Translations under genes and position numbers: made by a program
From: Acidobacteriota bacterium
GTDB lineage: Bacteria > Acidobacteriota > Blastocatellia > Pyrinomonadales > Pyrinomonadaceae
Length of the DNA stretch: 64,000 nucleotides
NCBI GenBank assembly: GCA_003697135.1
Contig: RFGC01000025.1
Coordinates: 27,212-91,211, forward strand
Direction: 5' to 3'
In this document: piece by piece, positions 17,970 through 28,027 of the stretch
Numbering within the stretch: the first letter of the stretch is position 1
How the letters are laid out: each line of letters begins with the position of its first letter
The notes under the pieces: model-generated
The model's input: the letters and a program-made list of their open reading frames with translations, nothing else
Told to the model about the DNA's origin: nothing
Database searches by the model: none

Positions 17970-19343
17970 ATGAATGTAAAAATCAAGCCAGCTAAGCGTT
18001 TGAAAGGCACTGTTTACTTGCCCGGTGACAAATCAATCTCTCATCGAGCGGCTATTTTGTCTGCGATTGCGGAAGGCACATCGAGAATCGAAAACTTTTC
18101 TACAAGTGCTGATTGCAATTCGACTTTGAAATGTCTTGAATCTCTTGGCATTAGCATCGTTCGTAATGGAAAGACTGTTTTGGTTAAAGGAGTTGGCAAA
18201 GATGGATTCATAAGGTCTTCCCGAGAGCTTGACTGCGGTAACTCGGGAACAACGGCGCGGCTTTTGGCTGGTGTTTTGGCAGGACAGAGTTTTGAATCCA
18301 TTCTGATCGGTGATGAAAGCTTATCAAAACGCCCGATGAAGAGAATCATCGAGCCACTTGAAATGATGGGAGCTAAAATCGAATCCAAAGAAAACTGTCT
18401 TCCGCTAAAAATTCGGGGCAAGAGACCGCTAAAGGCAATTTCTTATCAGATGCCTGTTGCATCAGCACAGGTTAAGTCGTGCATTTTACTTGCAGGTTTA
18501 TTTGCCGATGGGAAAACCACTGTGTCTGAAGCAGTTATTGATGGTGAAACAGTAATTACACGCGATCACACCGAGCGAATGCTTCGCTATTTTGGGGTTG
18601 ATGTTGAAATTTTTGACGGCAAAATCTCCGTTTCAGGTAATGCAAAGCTAGGCGCAAGGAATTTTACTGTGCCATGCGATATTTCATCTGCCGCTTTCTT
18701 CTTGGTTGCGGCTTCGTGCTTGAAGGATTCGGAAGTTTTCATTCCCAATGTAAGCATAAATCCGACCAGAACGGCGATTCTCAAAGTTTTGATGGAAATT
18801 GGAGCAAAAATCGAAATAAGACAACCCGCTTTTTGCATTGCAAAAGATTCTGAAAAAGATGGTGCTATCAATGATGAAAGAGCTTTTTCTGATGAAAACG
18901 CGGGTGAGCCTGTGGCAGATTTAGTTGTTTACGGAGTAGGACAGTTTCAAACTGATACTTTGAGAATACAAGGTGCACAGACGGCTAGCTTGATTGATGA
19001 AATTCCGATACTTGCCGTTTTGGGAACTCAACTCGAAGGCGGGCTTGAGGTTCGAGATGCCAAAGAACTTCGTGTGAAAGAGTCCGATAGAATCTCAGCA
19101 ATAGTCGAAAACTTAAGGCGCATGGGAGTAGAGGTTGAAGAGTTTTCTGATGGTTTTTGCGTGAAAAGATCAAGGCTGAAAGCTACAAAAATAGATTCCA
19201 AAGCCGATCACAGAATTGCAATGGCATTTGCAGTAGCGGCTTTACTTGCAGAAGAAGGAGAAACCGAGATTGACCAGGCAGAATGCGTTTCTGTTTCCTT
19301 TCCAGATTTTTTTCAAACACTCTTTCAGATGACGAATTTTTAG
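17970..19343 (+). CDS. aroA: 3-phosphoshikimate 1-carboxyvinyltransferase (EPSP synthase)
   Basis: Sixth step of the shikimate pathway. Motifs are LPGDKSISHRA, DCGNSGTTARLL, DESLSKRPM, RDHTERML and RVKESDRI. The GNSGTTAR form groups it with Bacillus-like class II enzymes rather than the E. coli type. A Ser/Asp/Glu-rich insertion (about 295-315) lengthens it to 457 residues. Start choice is awkward: GGGGAGG lies directly against the ATG at 17970 with no spacer, while an in-frame TTG at 17961 precedes it. Convergent with slt, 13 bp apart. Confidence 0.94.
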   Translation: MNVKIKPAKRLKGTVYLPGDKSISHRAAILSAIAEGTSRIENFSTSADCNSTLKCLESLGISIVRNGKTVLVKGVGKDGFIRSSRELDCGNSGTTARLLAGVLAGQSFESILIGDESLSKRPMKRIIEPLEMMGAKIESKENCLPLKIRGKRPLKAISYQMPVASAQVKSCILLAGLFADGKTTVSEAVIDGETVITRDHTERMLRYFGVDVEIFDGKISVSGNAKLGARNFTVPCDISSAAFFLVAASCLKDSEVFIPNVSINPTRTAILKVLMEIGAKIEIRQPAFCIAKDSEKDGAINDERAFSDENAGEPVADLVVYGVGQFQTDTLRIQGAQTASLIDEIPILAVLGTQLEGGLEVRDAKELRVKESDRISAIVENLRRMGVEVEEFSDGFCVKRSRLKATKIDSKADHRIAMAFAVAALLAEEGETEIDQAECVSVSFPDFFQTLFQMTNF

Positions 19344-19356
19344 GCGGAAAAATCTT

Positions 19357-21804
19357 TCAATTGCCGATTGGTTCTAGATTTTCGTTGTAAATTGCTTTGT
19401 AAATCCGATAGTTTGCCATAACCTTTTGGACGTAGTCTTTTGATTGAGCGAATAGAATTTCAGGCACGTAGCGATCTGGATCGTTTGATTTTGCTCGCAA
19501 AAACCAGCGCATCATGTTTTTTTCACCTGCATTATAAGCGGCTGCCACAGCCTGTGGTTGATTCGGGAAAACTATAAAAAGCTTCGATAGGTAAGCGTTT
19601 CCCAATAGAATGGCGATCTTTGGATCGTAGAGATCGTCGGTAGAAGATCTTTCAAGCTTAAGTTCGTTTGCAACTTGATTTGCTGTGGAAGGAATAAATT
19701 GCATCAATCCGCGTGCTGCTGAAACTGATTTGGCATAAGGATAAAACCTTGATTCTTGTTTCATTATTGCCAAAACAAAACGCGGGTCAATTTTGCTTTT
19801 TTCCTTGTTTGCCAAAAGCAAGTCTTTGTAGGGAGCAGGATAAAGGAGTTTCAGGTGTTGTTGCGAAATAGCCTCGATTGGGTAATCTTCTGGGATATTT
19901 TTCCAAAGAGGCTCGAGATAAATCAATGCACGGTAAGGCGTATCTGCATTGACATAATACTCGGCGAGCGTGAAGGCAATTTTAGGATTGATGGTTGTTT
20001 CGGCGTTAAGATAAGAAATGCCTGTATTTTTTGAAGACAATCTTTCCTTGTGCAGGGCTAGCTCAAGTTCAGGCGTTCCTTCATCGTAGAGATTCAATGA
20101 CAAGAGAGCGGATGCCAGTTTTTTGTGGTGTGAAGGTTTTACTAAGGCGAGAATCTCTTTAAGTTCAAGTGCCTTTTCAGGCAGGATTTTTCGATAAGAT
20201 GGCAAAAGTCTATAGCTTTCCTTGATGATTTCGAGTAGCTTTTTTCGCTTCTCGGCGTCATTTGTGAGCCTTAGGGCTTTTTGAGCAGATTGCCGAATCT
20301 GATCAGCATTCGATGTGGTCAGCTTTTGTTCAGCTTGTTCGGAATAATGATTGAACTTCTGCGAAATAATTGATTTTGAAGTTTCATTTTCGGCAAGTAA
20401 ACTTAATCGCTCGGTTGCACGCCATCCGTAGTAACTATTTCGTCCGTCAGGAATAGAAAGATAAACTTCAATGGCTTCGTCATATTCCTTGAGTTGCTCC
20501 AGACAATATCCTTTAAGGAATCGAATTTCCGTTAGATTCGTCCCACCTGAATCATCAATGGTCTCATTCGGTTTGACTATTTTTTCTAATTCTTCGATTT
20601 CTTTTAGCGCGTTAGTCCAATCATTTCGCGCTATCTTCATGCGAATTTTTGTAAAGAGTGCAATAGCTTCCGAAGACTTTCCTTTGAACTCATTTATGGT
20701 CTTTTCGATCCAAGAAACTGCATCTGATTCTTCGCTCGTGTCACGCAAAATGTCAACTATGTTAAGGTATGCACGACTAGCCTTTTCATCGTCGCTGTAT
20801 TTTTCTATGAATCTTTTGTAGCGCGATATGGCTTCTTTCGGTTTATTGACGCGCGAATATGCCGATGCGGCTTGGCTTAATGCCTCTTTTGCAAATTCGG
20901 TATCAGGAAACTCTGCCATCAATCTTTCAAACCACTTTATCGCTTCGTTGTAATTGTCTTCCAAAAAATAACTTCTTCCGATCAGGTATAGGCACTCGGC
21001 AATATCCGTAAATTGCGGAAACTTCTCAAGTATTATCGAAAAGTGAAGTCTTGCTTTATTGAATTCACGATTGAAATAATAAACTTTTCCTCGCTGGAAA
21101 TGCTCTTGACTAGAAAGCTTGAATTCGTCTTTGTTATTTATACCGTCAATTTCATCTAATTTCTGCACGGCGACTAAATCTAAATCGTCGGGCCGAGTGG
21201 GATTTGGTGACTTTTCCAAAACCTTTGCGAAGATTTTGCGAGCCTCATCGGTTTTTCCCGTTTGCAAAAGGGTTAGTCCAGAAAGAATCAGAGTTTCTCT
21301 ATCGTAAGTTTCGTTGTCATCGGTTTGAGAAAAATCAGAAAGCAATATCCTTTCAACTTCGTTAAAATCTTGGGTTTCATAAAAGTTACGCTCTAATCTT
21401 TTCTTTGAAATTTTTTGTGGAAAACTTTTTGGAGACTCAAGCAGGATTTCATAAAGAAAAACTCGTTCAAGCAGTAAGTTTTGGCTGAAGCGACTCAGCT
21501 TTGATAAGTGCAACATTGCATAGCTTTTCAAGATTGAGTTTCGGTTTATCACAGATTGATAATAAGCCGCCGCCGAAGCAAAATCGCCTTCCCTTTCAAA
21601 AAGCCTTGCTAAAAAATAGTCGTAGTTATTCGCCTCAAAAAATTTTCGGTCTACCCTTTCAAGCTTTTCGAGTTCGTTTATTGCGAGCGAATATTCTCTG
21701 CCAACAACATATTCGTGTATTTTCTTCAAATTGTTTTCTTTCGTGAAGGCCGCAGAATAAAAACAGAATGCCACCAAAAAGCACACGAAGCCTAGTTTTC
21801 TCAT
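19357..21804 (-). CDS. slt: Soluble lytic murein transglycosylase with TPR-rich body
   Basis: Cleaves peptidoglycan glycan strands, forming 1,6-anhydro ends. Signal peptide MRKLGFVCFLVAFCFYSAAF. Residues about 30-600 are helical TPR-like repeats (for example ECLYLIGRSYFLEDNYNEAIKWFERL), the superhelical body seen in Slt70. The catalytic SLT domain starts near 671 with Glu684 in IMKQESRF, then SAARGLMQFIPSTA and AAAYNAGEKNM. At 815 residues it is longer than E. coli Slt70. The periplasm is the expected location. Confidence 0.9.
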   Translation of the reverse strand: MRKLGFVCFLVAFCFYSAAFTKENNLKKIHEYVVGREYSLAINELEKLERVDRKFFEANNYDYFLARLFEREGDFASAAAYYQSVINRNSILKSYAMLHLSKLSRFSQNLLLERVFLYEILLESPKSFPQKISKKRLERNFYETQDFNEVERILLSDFSQTDDNETYDRETLILSGLTLLQTGKTDEARKIFAKVLEKSPNPTRPDDLDLVAVQKLDEIDGINNKDEFKLSSQEHFQRGKVYYFNREFNKARLHFSIILEKFPQFTDIAECLYLIGRSYFLEDNYNEAIKWFERLMAEFPDTEFAKEALSQAASAYSRVNKPKEAISRYKRFIEKYSDDEKASRAYLNIVDILRDTSEESDAVSWIEKTINEFKGKSSEAIALFTKIRMKIARNDWTNALKEIEELEKIVKPNETIDDSGGTNLTEIRFLKGYCLEQLKEYDEAIEVYLSIPDGRNSYYGWRATERLSLLAENETSKSIISQKFNHYSEQAEQKLTTSNADQIRQSAQKALRLTNDAEKRKKLLEIIKESYRLLPSYRKILPEKALELKEILALVKPSHHKKLASALLSLNLYDEGTPELELALHKERLSSKNTGISYLNAETTINPKIAFTLAEYYVNADTPYRALIYLEPLWKNIPEDYPIEAISQQHLKLLYPAPYKDLLLANKEKSKIDPRFVLAIMKQESRFYPYAKSVSAARGLMQFIPSTANQVANELKLERSSTDDLYDPKIAILLGNAYLSKLFIVFPNQPQAVAAAYNAGEKNMMRWFLRAKSNDPDRYVPEILFAQSKDYVQKVMANYRIYKAIYNENLEPIGN

Positions 21805-21864
21805 GTAACTAATTCTAGCTTAGATGTTTTTGAAATACCGACTTTCGGGTTTTACAAATCTCAA

Positions 21865-21930
21865 TTTCCAGAATTTTGGAAGTTTTTCAGGCCGTTTTTC
21901 CATTTTTTTGGAAATTTTTTAATGTTTCCA
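21865..21930 (+). promoter_or_regulatory. Tandem palindromic sites upstream of sigma-54 promoter (candidate enhancer)
   Basis: Two copies of TTTCCA-N6-TGGA(A/G) lie at 21865-21882 and 21897-21914, centres 32 bp apart (about three helical turns). A further half site TTTCCA lies at 21925-21930. The second copy shares the 14-bp core TCCATTTTTTTGGA with the region upstream of the other Oar-type receptor. They lie 40-100 bp upstream of the -24 element, the usual place for enhancer-binding proteins. Confidence 0.5.
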
Positions 21931-21966
21931 AAATGTTAAGTTTAATTATTTCAATAAATCATATTT

Positions 21967-21982
21967 TGGCATGAAATGTGCT
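21967..21982 (+). promoter_or_regulatory. Predicted sigma-54 (-24/-12) promoter of Oar-type receptor 1
   Basis: TGGCATGAAATGTGCT carries GG at 21968-21969 and GC at 21980-21981, with the required 10 bp between. It departs from consensus only at the T of TTGC. It lies about 50 bp before the start codon. Confidence 0.65.
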
Positions 21983-22035
21983 TTGAAAGGTGCGGAACCG
22001 ATTGGTTCTAAAAATCTCAAAAGAAGCGAGGAAAT

Positions 22036-25000
22036 ATGAGAAGACTGATTAGTTTGATAAGTTTGTTTTTTGTCTTGTCAGTTCTTGTTTTCGGACAAAG
22101 AACATCTGGGAATCTTGAGGGAACTGTTACAGACCCTCAAGGTGCGGTTGTTCCCGGAGCAAGCGTGACAATTCAAAGCACTGGAACAACGGCTGGTTAC
22201 AAAGCTACTGCAGTTACTGATGCTGAAGGTAAGTTCTTTTTCACACAGATTCCTGTTGGAACTTATGTAATTACGGTTTCAAAGGAAGGTTTTAGAAATG
22301 CAGTAGCAGGTGCTACGGTGGTTCTTGACAGAATTGCTGTTGCCAACATCCAGTTAGAAGTTGGCGAAGTTGGCGGAGAGGTTACTGTTACTACTGACAG
22401 CACTGTCACAGTTGATCCGGGCAATACGAAGATTGATATAAGCATAACCAAAAAGGTTATTGATGAATTGCCCAAGGGGCTTCAGTTCGGCAGTCTCTTA
22501 AAGATTGCTCCCAACGTTAGACCTGAAGCACTAAATGCTGGTTTTCAGATTGATGGTGCTAGCGGTGCTGAAAATGTCTTTACAGTTGATGGACAAGAAG
22601 TCACAAACTTCCGCACTGGACAGTTGAACGCTAACTTCAACCTCCCGTTCGATCTACTTCAAGAAGTGCAGATTAAATCAACTGGTTACGAGGCTGAATA
22701 TGGAGGTGCAACTGGAGGAGTTATTCAGGCTATAACCCCAGGTGGTAACGATCAGTACCATGGAACATTTGGAATTTCTTTTACTCCGGCGAAATTGCAA
22801 GGTAGTCCTAGAAATGTTTTGAACCGTTATGGTGTTGGGCCGGGACAATACGAATACTTCAAACCGCCGAAGGATGGTGGAGTTGGTTCATATCCTGTAG
22901 CTCAGTTTACAGGTCCCATTTTCAAGGGAAGACTTTGGTTTTCTGCCACTTACGCACCTTTGATTACTGAAACTACCAGAACTATTGATTACTTCACCAC
23001 AGGAAGCAATCCCAACGGAAGAGCGGTTTCAGAAACCATAAGATACAATCAAACTCTAAAGCAAGAATTTGCTTTGGCTCGTTTGGATGCTCAGCCTACA
23101 GACAAGATAAGAACTTATGTGACATTTTTGTGGAACCCGATTTCTCAAAGAGGCGCTTTACCTTCATCAACTGAAGGGCTTACTGGAGCACCTCAATCAG
23201 CTAATTTTGGGCCTCCGATCGGTGTTTTGAGAGGAGCAGAATTTCTTGGACAGCAAGGCGGAAGACAAAATGCTAACTCGATTAACGGACAAATAACTTG
23301 GACTGCTACTAACAGGTTTGTAGTTAGTGCTCGTGCTGGACGAACGTTCTTGAACGAGAAGCTTGGATCTTATGGGCTCCCGAGAATTACCAGGTTTATT
23401 TGCAATGCGTCAGGAACCCCACAAAATGTCCCGGGATCTGGATGCACACCTGGTTTCCAGAATATAGCCAGCAATTTCCAGATAAACTATGATGTTTCTA
23501 CAAGAACGACTTTTGATGTAGATGCTAGCGTGGTTGGAGTTAACTTCCTAGGAAGCCATAACATCAAGTTCGGTTATCAGTATAATCGGCTTTTCAATAC
23601 TGTAAGTGAAGGCTACAAGGATTTGGGAATAGTAGTGCTTTACTACAATATCCCGATCACTGCTCTGGGTATCCCTGTGACTCCTACACCAGGCAACCTT
23701 GGTTCCGGATTCTTGCAGAGGTTTGGAACTATTGGTAAGGCAAGCAGTGATAATCAAGCACTTTTCGTGCAGGATCAGTGGAGGGTGAGTAGGTTTGTCT
23801 TCAACCTCGGTATCAGGATAGAAAGAGAGGTTGTCCCTACATTTACTGAACAAGGGCTTTCTATAAAGTTCGGTTGGGGCGACAAAATATCTCCGCGACT
23901 TGGAGTCTCATTTGATTTGTTCGGCAATGGCAAGACTAAGCTATTTGCCAATTATGGTCGTTTCTACGACAGGTTCAAATATGAACTTCCACGCGGTTCA
24001 TTTGGTGGAGATTTCTTCAGACGTGACTACTTTGAGATACTACCATCACGCGGTGCCTTTTATGGGAATTACACCTTGCAGAACATAATTGGCAACAACC
24101 CCGATCCAATTGGTGGTCAATGCCCAATTACCAACAGTACAGGTTGGTCTGTTTGCCAGTTCGATTTCCGCATACCGACGAATCTGCCTAATGCAGATGT
24201 TTTTGAAACAGGGGCAATTGATCCTGATCTGAAAGCGGCAAGGCAGAGTGAATGGACTTTCGGTGTTGAGCATCAGTTGGCAAGGAATTTCTTGTTGAGT
24301 GCCAGATACACCCATAAGCAAGTAGATCGCGCTATAGAGGATATTGGTATCTTCACAGCTCAGGGAAGTGAGGCTTATGTAATTGGTAATCCTGGCTTTG
24401 GATTACATTGCAAGATTGCATCCCAAAATAATTTCCCATGTGCAAAAGCTCAAAGAGATTATGATGCTCTTGAGATAAGAGCAGAAAGACGTTCTGCAGT
24501 GTTTAGCTTCGGCGCTAGCTACACTTTAAGCCGTTTATTCGGTAATTACTCAGGCTTGGCAAGCTCTGATGAATTCGGACGCTCAAGCCCGAATGTGAAC
24601 CGCTTCTTTGACTTGCCACCTGTCGGATTTAATGCTAACGGACAGCCAGACAATGGTCGTTTGGCAACTGATAGGCCCCATGTTTTCAAAGCCTACGGTG
24701 CTTATAACTTCAACTGGTTTGGTAGCAAGGTCCATACAACAACCATTTCAGGATTTACTACCGTCCAATCGGGTACACCTTTGACTACGGTCTATAACAT
24801 GTATAGCTTGTTTCCGTTGATTCTCTTCAGAAGGGGCGATCTAGGAAGAACCGAAACATTCACGGAAAGCGATCTTGGTATTACTCACAGCTACAAGTTC
24901 GGCAGGGACAACAGTTATACAATCCAAGGATTTGTTTACATCCGCAACTTGTTCGATGAGAAGAATGTGCTAGGACTTCAAACTCAAATAAGTCCAACCA

Positions 25001-25221
25001 ACTTTGCCGCCCCCACACTGACGCAAGGCGGATGCACAACTTGCACTAGCGAAGGTGAGGTTTTCCAAACCCTCTTCAATCGTGGCGGACTTCAGACCTA
25101 CATTTTGAATTTCATAAACTCTAGAGGTATCTCATCAACAGGACAGTTCAATACTTACAAGTTGCCGAACAGCTTCCAAGGTCCGCGTGATGTCAGGTTC
25201 GGTATTCGCTTCTTGTTCTAA
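22036..25221 (+). CDS. Oar-type TonB-dependent receptor with N-terminal carboxypeptidase-regulatory domain (1)
   Basis: Signal peptide MRRLISLISLFFVLSVLVFG. Residues about 25-105 are a carboxypeptidase regulatory-like (CarboxypepD_reg) beta domain with the GTVTDPQGAVVPGASVTI motif. A plug-like region follows (DELPKGLQFGSLLKIAPNVRPEAL), then a large beta-barrel ending in RFGIRFLF, an aromatic C-terminal strand typical of outer-membrane proteins. Such receptors take up large substrates such as peptides or glycans, but the ligand is unknown. It is a single-gene unit between a sigma-54 promoter and a terminator. A paralogue with the same promoter type is at 55482. Confidence 0.9.
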   Translation: MRRLISLISLFFVLSVLVFGQRTSGNLEGTVTDPQGAVVPGASVTIQSTGTTAGYKATAVTDAEGKFFFTQIPVGTYVITVSKEGFRNAVAGATVVLDRIAVANIQLEVGEVGGEVTVTTDSTVTVDPGNTKIDISITKKVIDELPKGLQFGSLLKIAPNVRPEALNAGFQIDGASGAENVFTVDGQEVTNFRTGQLNANFNLPFDLLQEVQIKSTGYEAEYGGATGGVIQAITPGGNDQYHGTFGISFTPAKLQGSPRNVLNRYGVGPGQYEYFKPPKDGGVGSYPVAQFTGPIFKGRLWFSATYAPLITETTRTIDYFTTGSNPNGRAVSETIRYNQTLKQEFALARLDAQPTDKIRTYVTFLWNPISQRGALPSSTEGLTGAPQSANFGPPIGVLRGAEFLGQQGGRQNANSINGQITWTATNRFVVSARAGRTFLNEKLGSYGLPRITRFICNASGTPQNVPGSGCTPGFQNIASNFQINYDVSTRTTFDVDASVVGVNFLGSHNIKFGYQYNRLFNTVSEGYKDLGIVVLYYNIPITALGIPVTPTPGNLGSGFLQRFGTIGKASSDNQALFVQDQWRVSRFVFNLGIRIEREVVPTFTEQGLSIKFGWGDKISPRLGVSFDLFGNGKTKLFANYGRFYDRFKYELPRGSFGGDFFRRDYFEILPSRGAFYGNYTLQNIIGNNPDPIGGQCPITNSTGWSVCQFDFRIPTNLPNADVFETGAIDPDLKAARQSEWTFGVEHQLARNFLLSARYTHKQVDRAIEDIGIFTAQGSEAYVIGNPGFGLHCKIASQNNFPCAKAQRDYDALEIRAERRSAVFSFGASYTLSRLFGNYSGLASSDEFGRSSPNVNRFFDLPPVGFNANGQPDNGRLATDRPHVFKAYGAYNFNWFGSKVHTTTISGFTTVQSGTPLTTVYNMYSLFPLILFRRGDLGRTETFTESDLGITHSYKFGRDNSYTIQGFVYIRNLFDEKNVLGLQTQISPTNFAAPTLTQGGCTTCTSEGEVFQTLFNRGGLQTYILNFINSRGISSTGQFNTYKLPNSFQGPRDVRFGIRFLF

Positions 25222-25251
25222 TACAGCTTGAAAATCAAGCGCTGGCAATCT

Positions 25252-25286
25252 AAAAGGGCTGTTCTCTTCGGAGGACAGCCTTTTTT
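25252..25286 (+). terminator. Intrinsic terminator with UUCG loop
   Basis: GGCTGTTCTC-TTCG-GAGGACAGCC forms a stem with one mismatch and a stable UUCG tetraloop, followed by T6. It ends the receptor transcript 31 bp after the stop codon. Confidence 0.9.
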
Positions 25287-25392
25287 AGTTAAAATTTATT
25301 TTGAAGACAATTTACATCGGATTTGCAGGAGTTTAATATTTGCGCAACATAGAACGAATATATTATTTTGCAATTAAGGAGGTATTTTTGAT

Positions 25393-25959
25393 TTGCTATC
25401 GGGAAGGGTTTTGTTGTTGAACTTTAGTTATGAGCCGCTCGGAACGGTAGGCGTTGCGAAGGCTATCTGCATGTGGTTCAACGGGAAGGTTACGATTGAA
25501 GAATACGATGGCGATAATGTTCTTCGATCACCTTCCACTCAAATCAGAGTGCCTTCCGTCATACGGCTGCGAAGATATGTTCATGTTCATCGGCGTCGTC
25601 AAGAGACTACGATGAAAAGAGCTAGAATTTACATAAGAGATAACTACAGATGCCAGTATTGCGGTGAGCAGAAGTCAGCTAAAGACTTGACTCTCGATCA
25701 CATTGTCCCGCGTTCACAAGGCGGAGAGAGTATCCCACAGAATCTCGTCACCGCTTGTATCAAGTGCAATCAACGCAAAGGCAACCGAACGCCTGAACAG
25801 GCAAGAATGCCATTGCTAACCCCGCAGAGAATACTCAATCTGGGATTGGATCGAGTTCTGCTGTGTAATTATGCAGAATCTCGCCCAGAATGGAAAAAAT
25901 ATCTATTCCTTGAAGACGCTTCAGCCGAAAAAGCAGAAAAAACTGCAAAGAGAATCTAA
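25393..25959 (+). CDS. HNH-family endonuclease-like protein
   Basis: Residues about 75-140 form an HNH domain: CQYCG and CIKCNQRKGNR supply a four-cysteine zinc site, and LTLDHIVPRSQGG holds the catalytic histidine. An N-terminal beta domain (LLLNFSYEPLGTVGVAKAI) precedes it, the layout of a widespread group of about 190-residue HNH proteins of unknown role. The start is a TTG, supported by AAGGAGG 10 nt upstream and the absence of an in-frame ATG. It ends 3 bp before the convergent acyltransferase stop. No restriction or intron context is visible. Confidence 0.8.
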   Translation: MLSGRVLLLNFSYEPLGTVGVAKAICMWFNGKVTIEEYDGDNVLRSPSTQIRVPSVIRLRRYVHVHRRRQETTMKRARIYIRDNYRCQYCGEQKSAKDLTLDHIVPRSQGGESIPQNLVTACIKCNQRKGNRTPEQARMPLLTPQRILNLGLDRVLLCNYAESRPEWKKYLFLEDASAEKAEKTAKRI

Positions 25960-25962
25960 AGG

Positions 25963-26874
25963 CTAATAAAGGTTTGGTTCGCCTTTTGGGCGAGTATTCC
26001 AGCGTTTGTGAATCCAAAGCCATTGATCTGGATACTTGCGAACATATTCTTCAATTTTAGCTGTAATCTCTTGAGTTATTTGGCGTATATTTTCTTCACT
26101 TTCAACTGCGTCGTAAACTACTTCTGGTTCGATGTAAACAACATACTTTCTGCCTTCCCAGACCACAAAGGCTGGAAGAATAGATGCCTTAGTTTTCAGA
26201 GCTATTTTGGCAATGCTTGTAGTAGTCGAGGCAGGTATGCCGAAAAAATCCACGAAAACACTTCCTCTTTCCTGAACGTTGAGATCAGCCAAAATTCCCA
26301 AACAACCGCCGCTTTCTAGAATCTGAAAAAGCTGTTTGTTGATTTTTCTCTTGTCAATCGTTACAGTGCCGAATCTAGTGCGTATTTTGTCAACGTAGTT
26401 TTCGATTAAGGGATTGTCAATGCGTCTGACGAGTATGTTGAGTTGAAGACCTACTGTCGAAGGCAAAATGTTAAAAATTTCCCAACTTCCAAAATGCCCA
26501 GTGAAAAACAAAATTCCACAGCCTTTATTTCGACTCTTTTCGAGATTTTCTAATCCCTTAAGCTCAACCATCTTAGAAAATTCTTCCAAACTGATTTTCC
26601 CGAAATGCGATACAAATCCAAGGTGTCGGCCTAATGAACGAAAGACGCCTTCGACTATTTTCTCATGTTCTTGCCGAGAAAGTTTTGGCAAAGCGAGTTC
26701 AAGGTTGCGAAATGCTGTTTTTCTGAGTCTTGGAAAAGCCTTCATGCATATTTTCCCAAATGATTCGCCTATTTTCATCGAGATTTTGAGAGGGAATAAT
26801 CCTATAAAGCCAATAACAATTCGGAAAACAATATATTCGAGCCAGTTTCTTAGCTTGCTTCTAGGTTTGGGCAT
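25963..26874 (-). CDS. Lysophospholipid / lipid A acyltransferase family protein (LpxL-like)
   Basis: A 303-residue protein with an N-terminal hydrophobic segment (about 10-35) and the family catalytic block FTGHFGSWE (His and Glu of the HxxxxE dyad). LGILADLNVQERGSVFVDFFG is the usual second block, and the C-terminal DQWLWIHKRWNTRP motif is typical of HtrB/LpxL members. It would add acyl chains to lipid A precursors or related lipids at the inner membrane. It lies 27 bp after mqnE in the same direction. Confidence 0.87.
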   Translation of the reverse strand: MPKPRSKLRNWLEYIVFRIVIGFIGLFPLKISMKIGESFGKICMKAFPRLRKTAFRNLELALPKLSRQEHEKIVEGVFRSLGRHLGFVSHFGKISLEEFSKMVELKGLENLEKSRNKGCGILFFTGHFGSWEIFNILPSTVGLQLNILVRRIDNPLIENYVDKIRTRFGTVTIDKRKINKQLFQILESGGCLGILADLNVQERGSVFVDFFGIPASTTTSIAKIALKTKASILPAFVVWEGRKYVVYIEPEVVYDAVESEENIRQITQEITAKIEEYVRKYPDQWLWIHKRWNTRPKGEPNLY

Positions 26875-26901
26875 TATCTTTCAGTTTGAAAGCGTTGGAT
26901 T

Positions 26902-28011
26902 CTAGGTTCTTGAGACAGTGTTCTGAACGCGTCTGTAGAGAGTGTCACGTTCTACGGCTTCAAAGCCTGCATTTTCGATGAGTCTGATGATTTCTTGCTT
27001 TGTCATGCTGACTTTCCCATTTTCCACTGAATAACTTTCAGTGAGTTCGCTACCTTCGGTTATAGTGCCGTCAAGATCATTTGCGCCAAAGTGCAGAGCT
27101 GTTTGCGCTAGATGCTTTCCAAGCATTACCCAATAAGCCTTGATGTGATCGAAGTTATCCAAAAGTAGCCGTGAAACGGCAATTGTTTTTAGGCTGTCAA
27201 CTCCATCAGGACCGGGTAGATGCGATAAAGCCGTGCCTTTTGGATAAAAGGCAAGTGGAATGAAGCATTGAAATCCGCCTGTCTCATCTTGCTGTTGACG
27301 CAGTTTAAGCAGATGATCGACTCGATCTTCGATTGTCTCGATGTGCCCATAAAGCATCGTTGCATTTGTTTTGAGGCCGGCTTTATGGCATTTTCCGGCT
27401 AACTCAAGCCAGCGCTCTCCGCTACATTTATGACTGCAGATTCTCGAACGCGTCGGCTCAGCAAATATCTCAGCTCCACCGCCAGGGCAGGAATCAACGC
27501 CTGCTTGCTTGAGTTTCTCGATCAATTCTTCGTCTGAAAGCTTGTAGAATCGAGCCATAAAGTCAAGCTCAACCATAGTAAGGGCTTTTAGATGAAGTTG
27601 CGGAAAACGACGCTTTAGCGATGAAAATAAGTCAATGTAGTATGAAAACGGTAATTTCGTGTTTAGCCCGCCGACTATGTGAAGTTCAGTTGCTCCTTCC
27701 GTAACGGCTCGCTCTGCTATTTCCAATGCTTCTTCAATGGTGTGGGTGTATGCATCAGGTTGTCTTGAGCGCCTGTAGAATCCGCAGAATTTGCAATCGG
27801 CAATGCAAATGTTTGTGTAATTGAAGTGCCGATTAACATTGAAATAGGTTGCTCGTCCGTGTTTTTGTCGGCGCACAAAGTCTGCCAACTTCCCAAGCGC
27901 GTTAAGATCGTCTGTTTTGAAAAGCTTTATCCCGTCTTCAAAATCCAAACGCTCGCCGTTTTCAATCTTTTGGGCAATTTTGTTTAGGTTTTCGTCAAAA
28001 GAGAATCTCAT
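26902..28011 (-). CDS. mqnE: Aminodeoxyfutalosine synthase (radical SAM)
   Basis: A radical SAM enzyme of the futalosine menaquinone pathway. The cluster motif is [10 protein letters not shown] (CxxxCxxC), preceded by NRHFNYTNI, and followed by LHIVGGLN, the [10 protein letters not shown] signature and [11 protein letters not shown]. These separate MqnE from MqnC. The ATG at 28011 is preferred because GGAG sits 5 nt before it; the frame is open to 28041 and would then overlap mqnP. Adjacent mqnP supports the pathway assignment. Confidence 0.92.
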   Translation of the reverse strand: MRFSFDENLNKIAQKIENGERLDFEDGIKLFKTDDLNALGKLADFVRRQKHGRATYFNVNRHFNYTNICIADCKFCGFYRRSRQPDAYTHTIEEALEIAERAVTEGATELHIVGGLNTKLPFSYYIDLFSSLKRRFPQLHLKALTMVELDFMARFYKLSDEELIEKLKQAGVDSCPGGGAEIFAEPTRSRICSHKCSGERWLELAGKCHKAGLKTNATMLYGHIETIEDRVDHLLKLRQQQDETGGFQCFIPLAFYPKGTALSHLPGPDGVDSLKTIAVSRLLLDNFDHIKAYWVMLGKHLAQTALHFGANDLDGTITEGSELTESYSVENGKVSMTKQEIIRLIENAGFEAVERDTLYRRVQNTVSRT

Positions 28012-28027
28012 AAAATCTCCATGAAAA

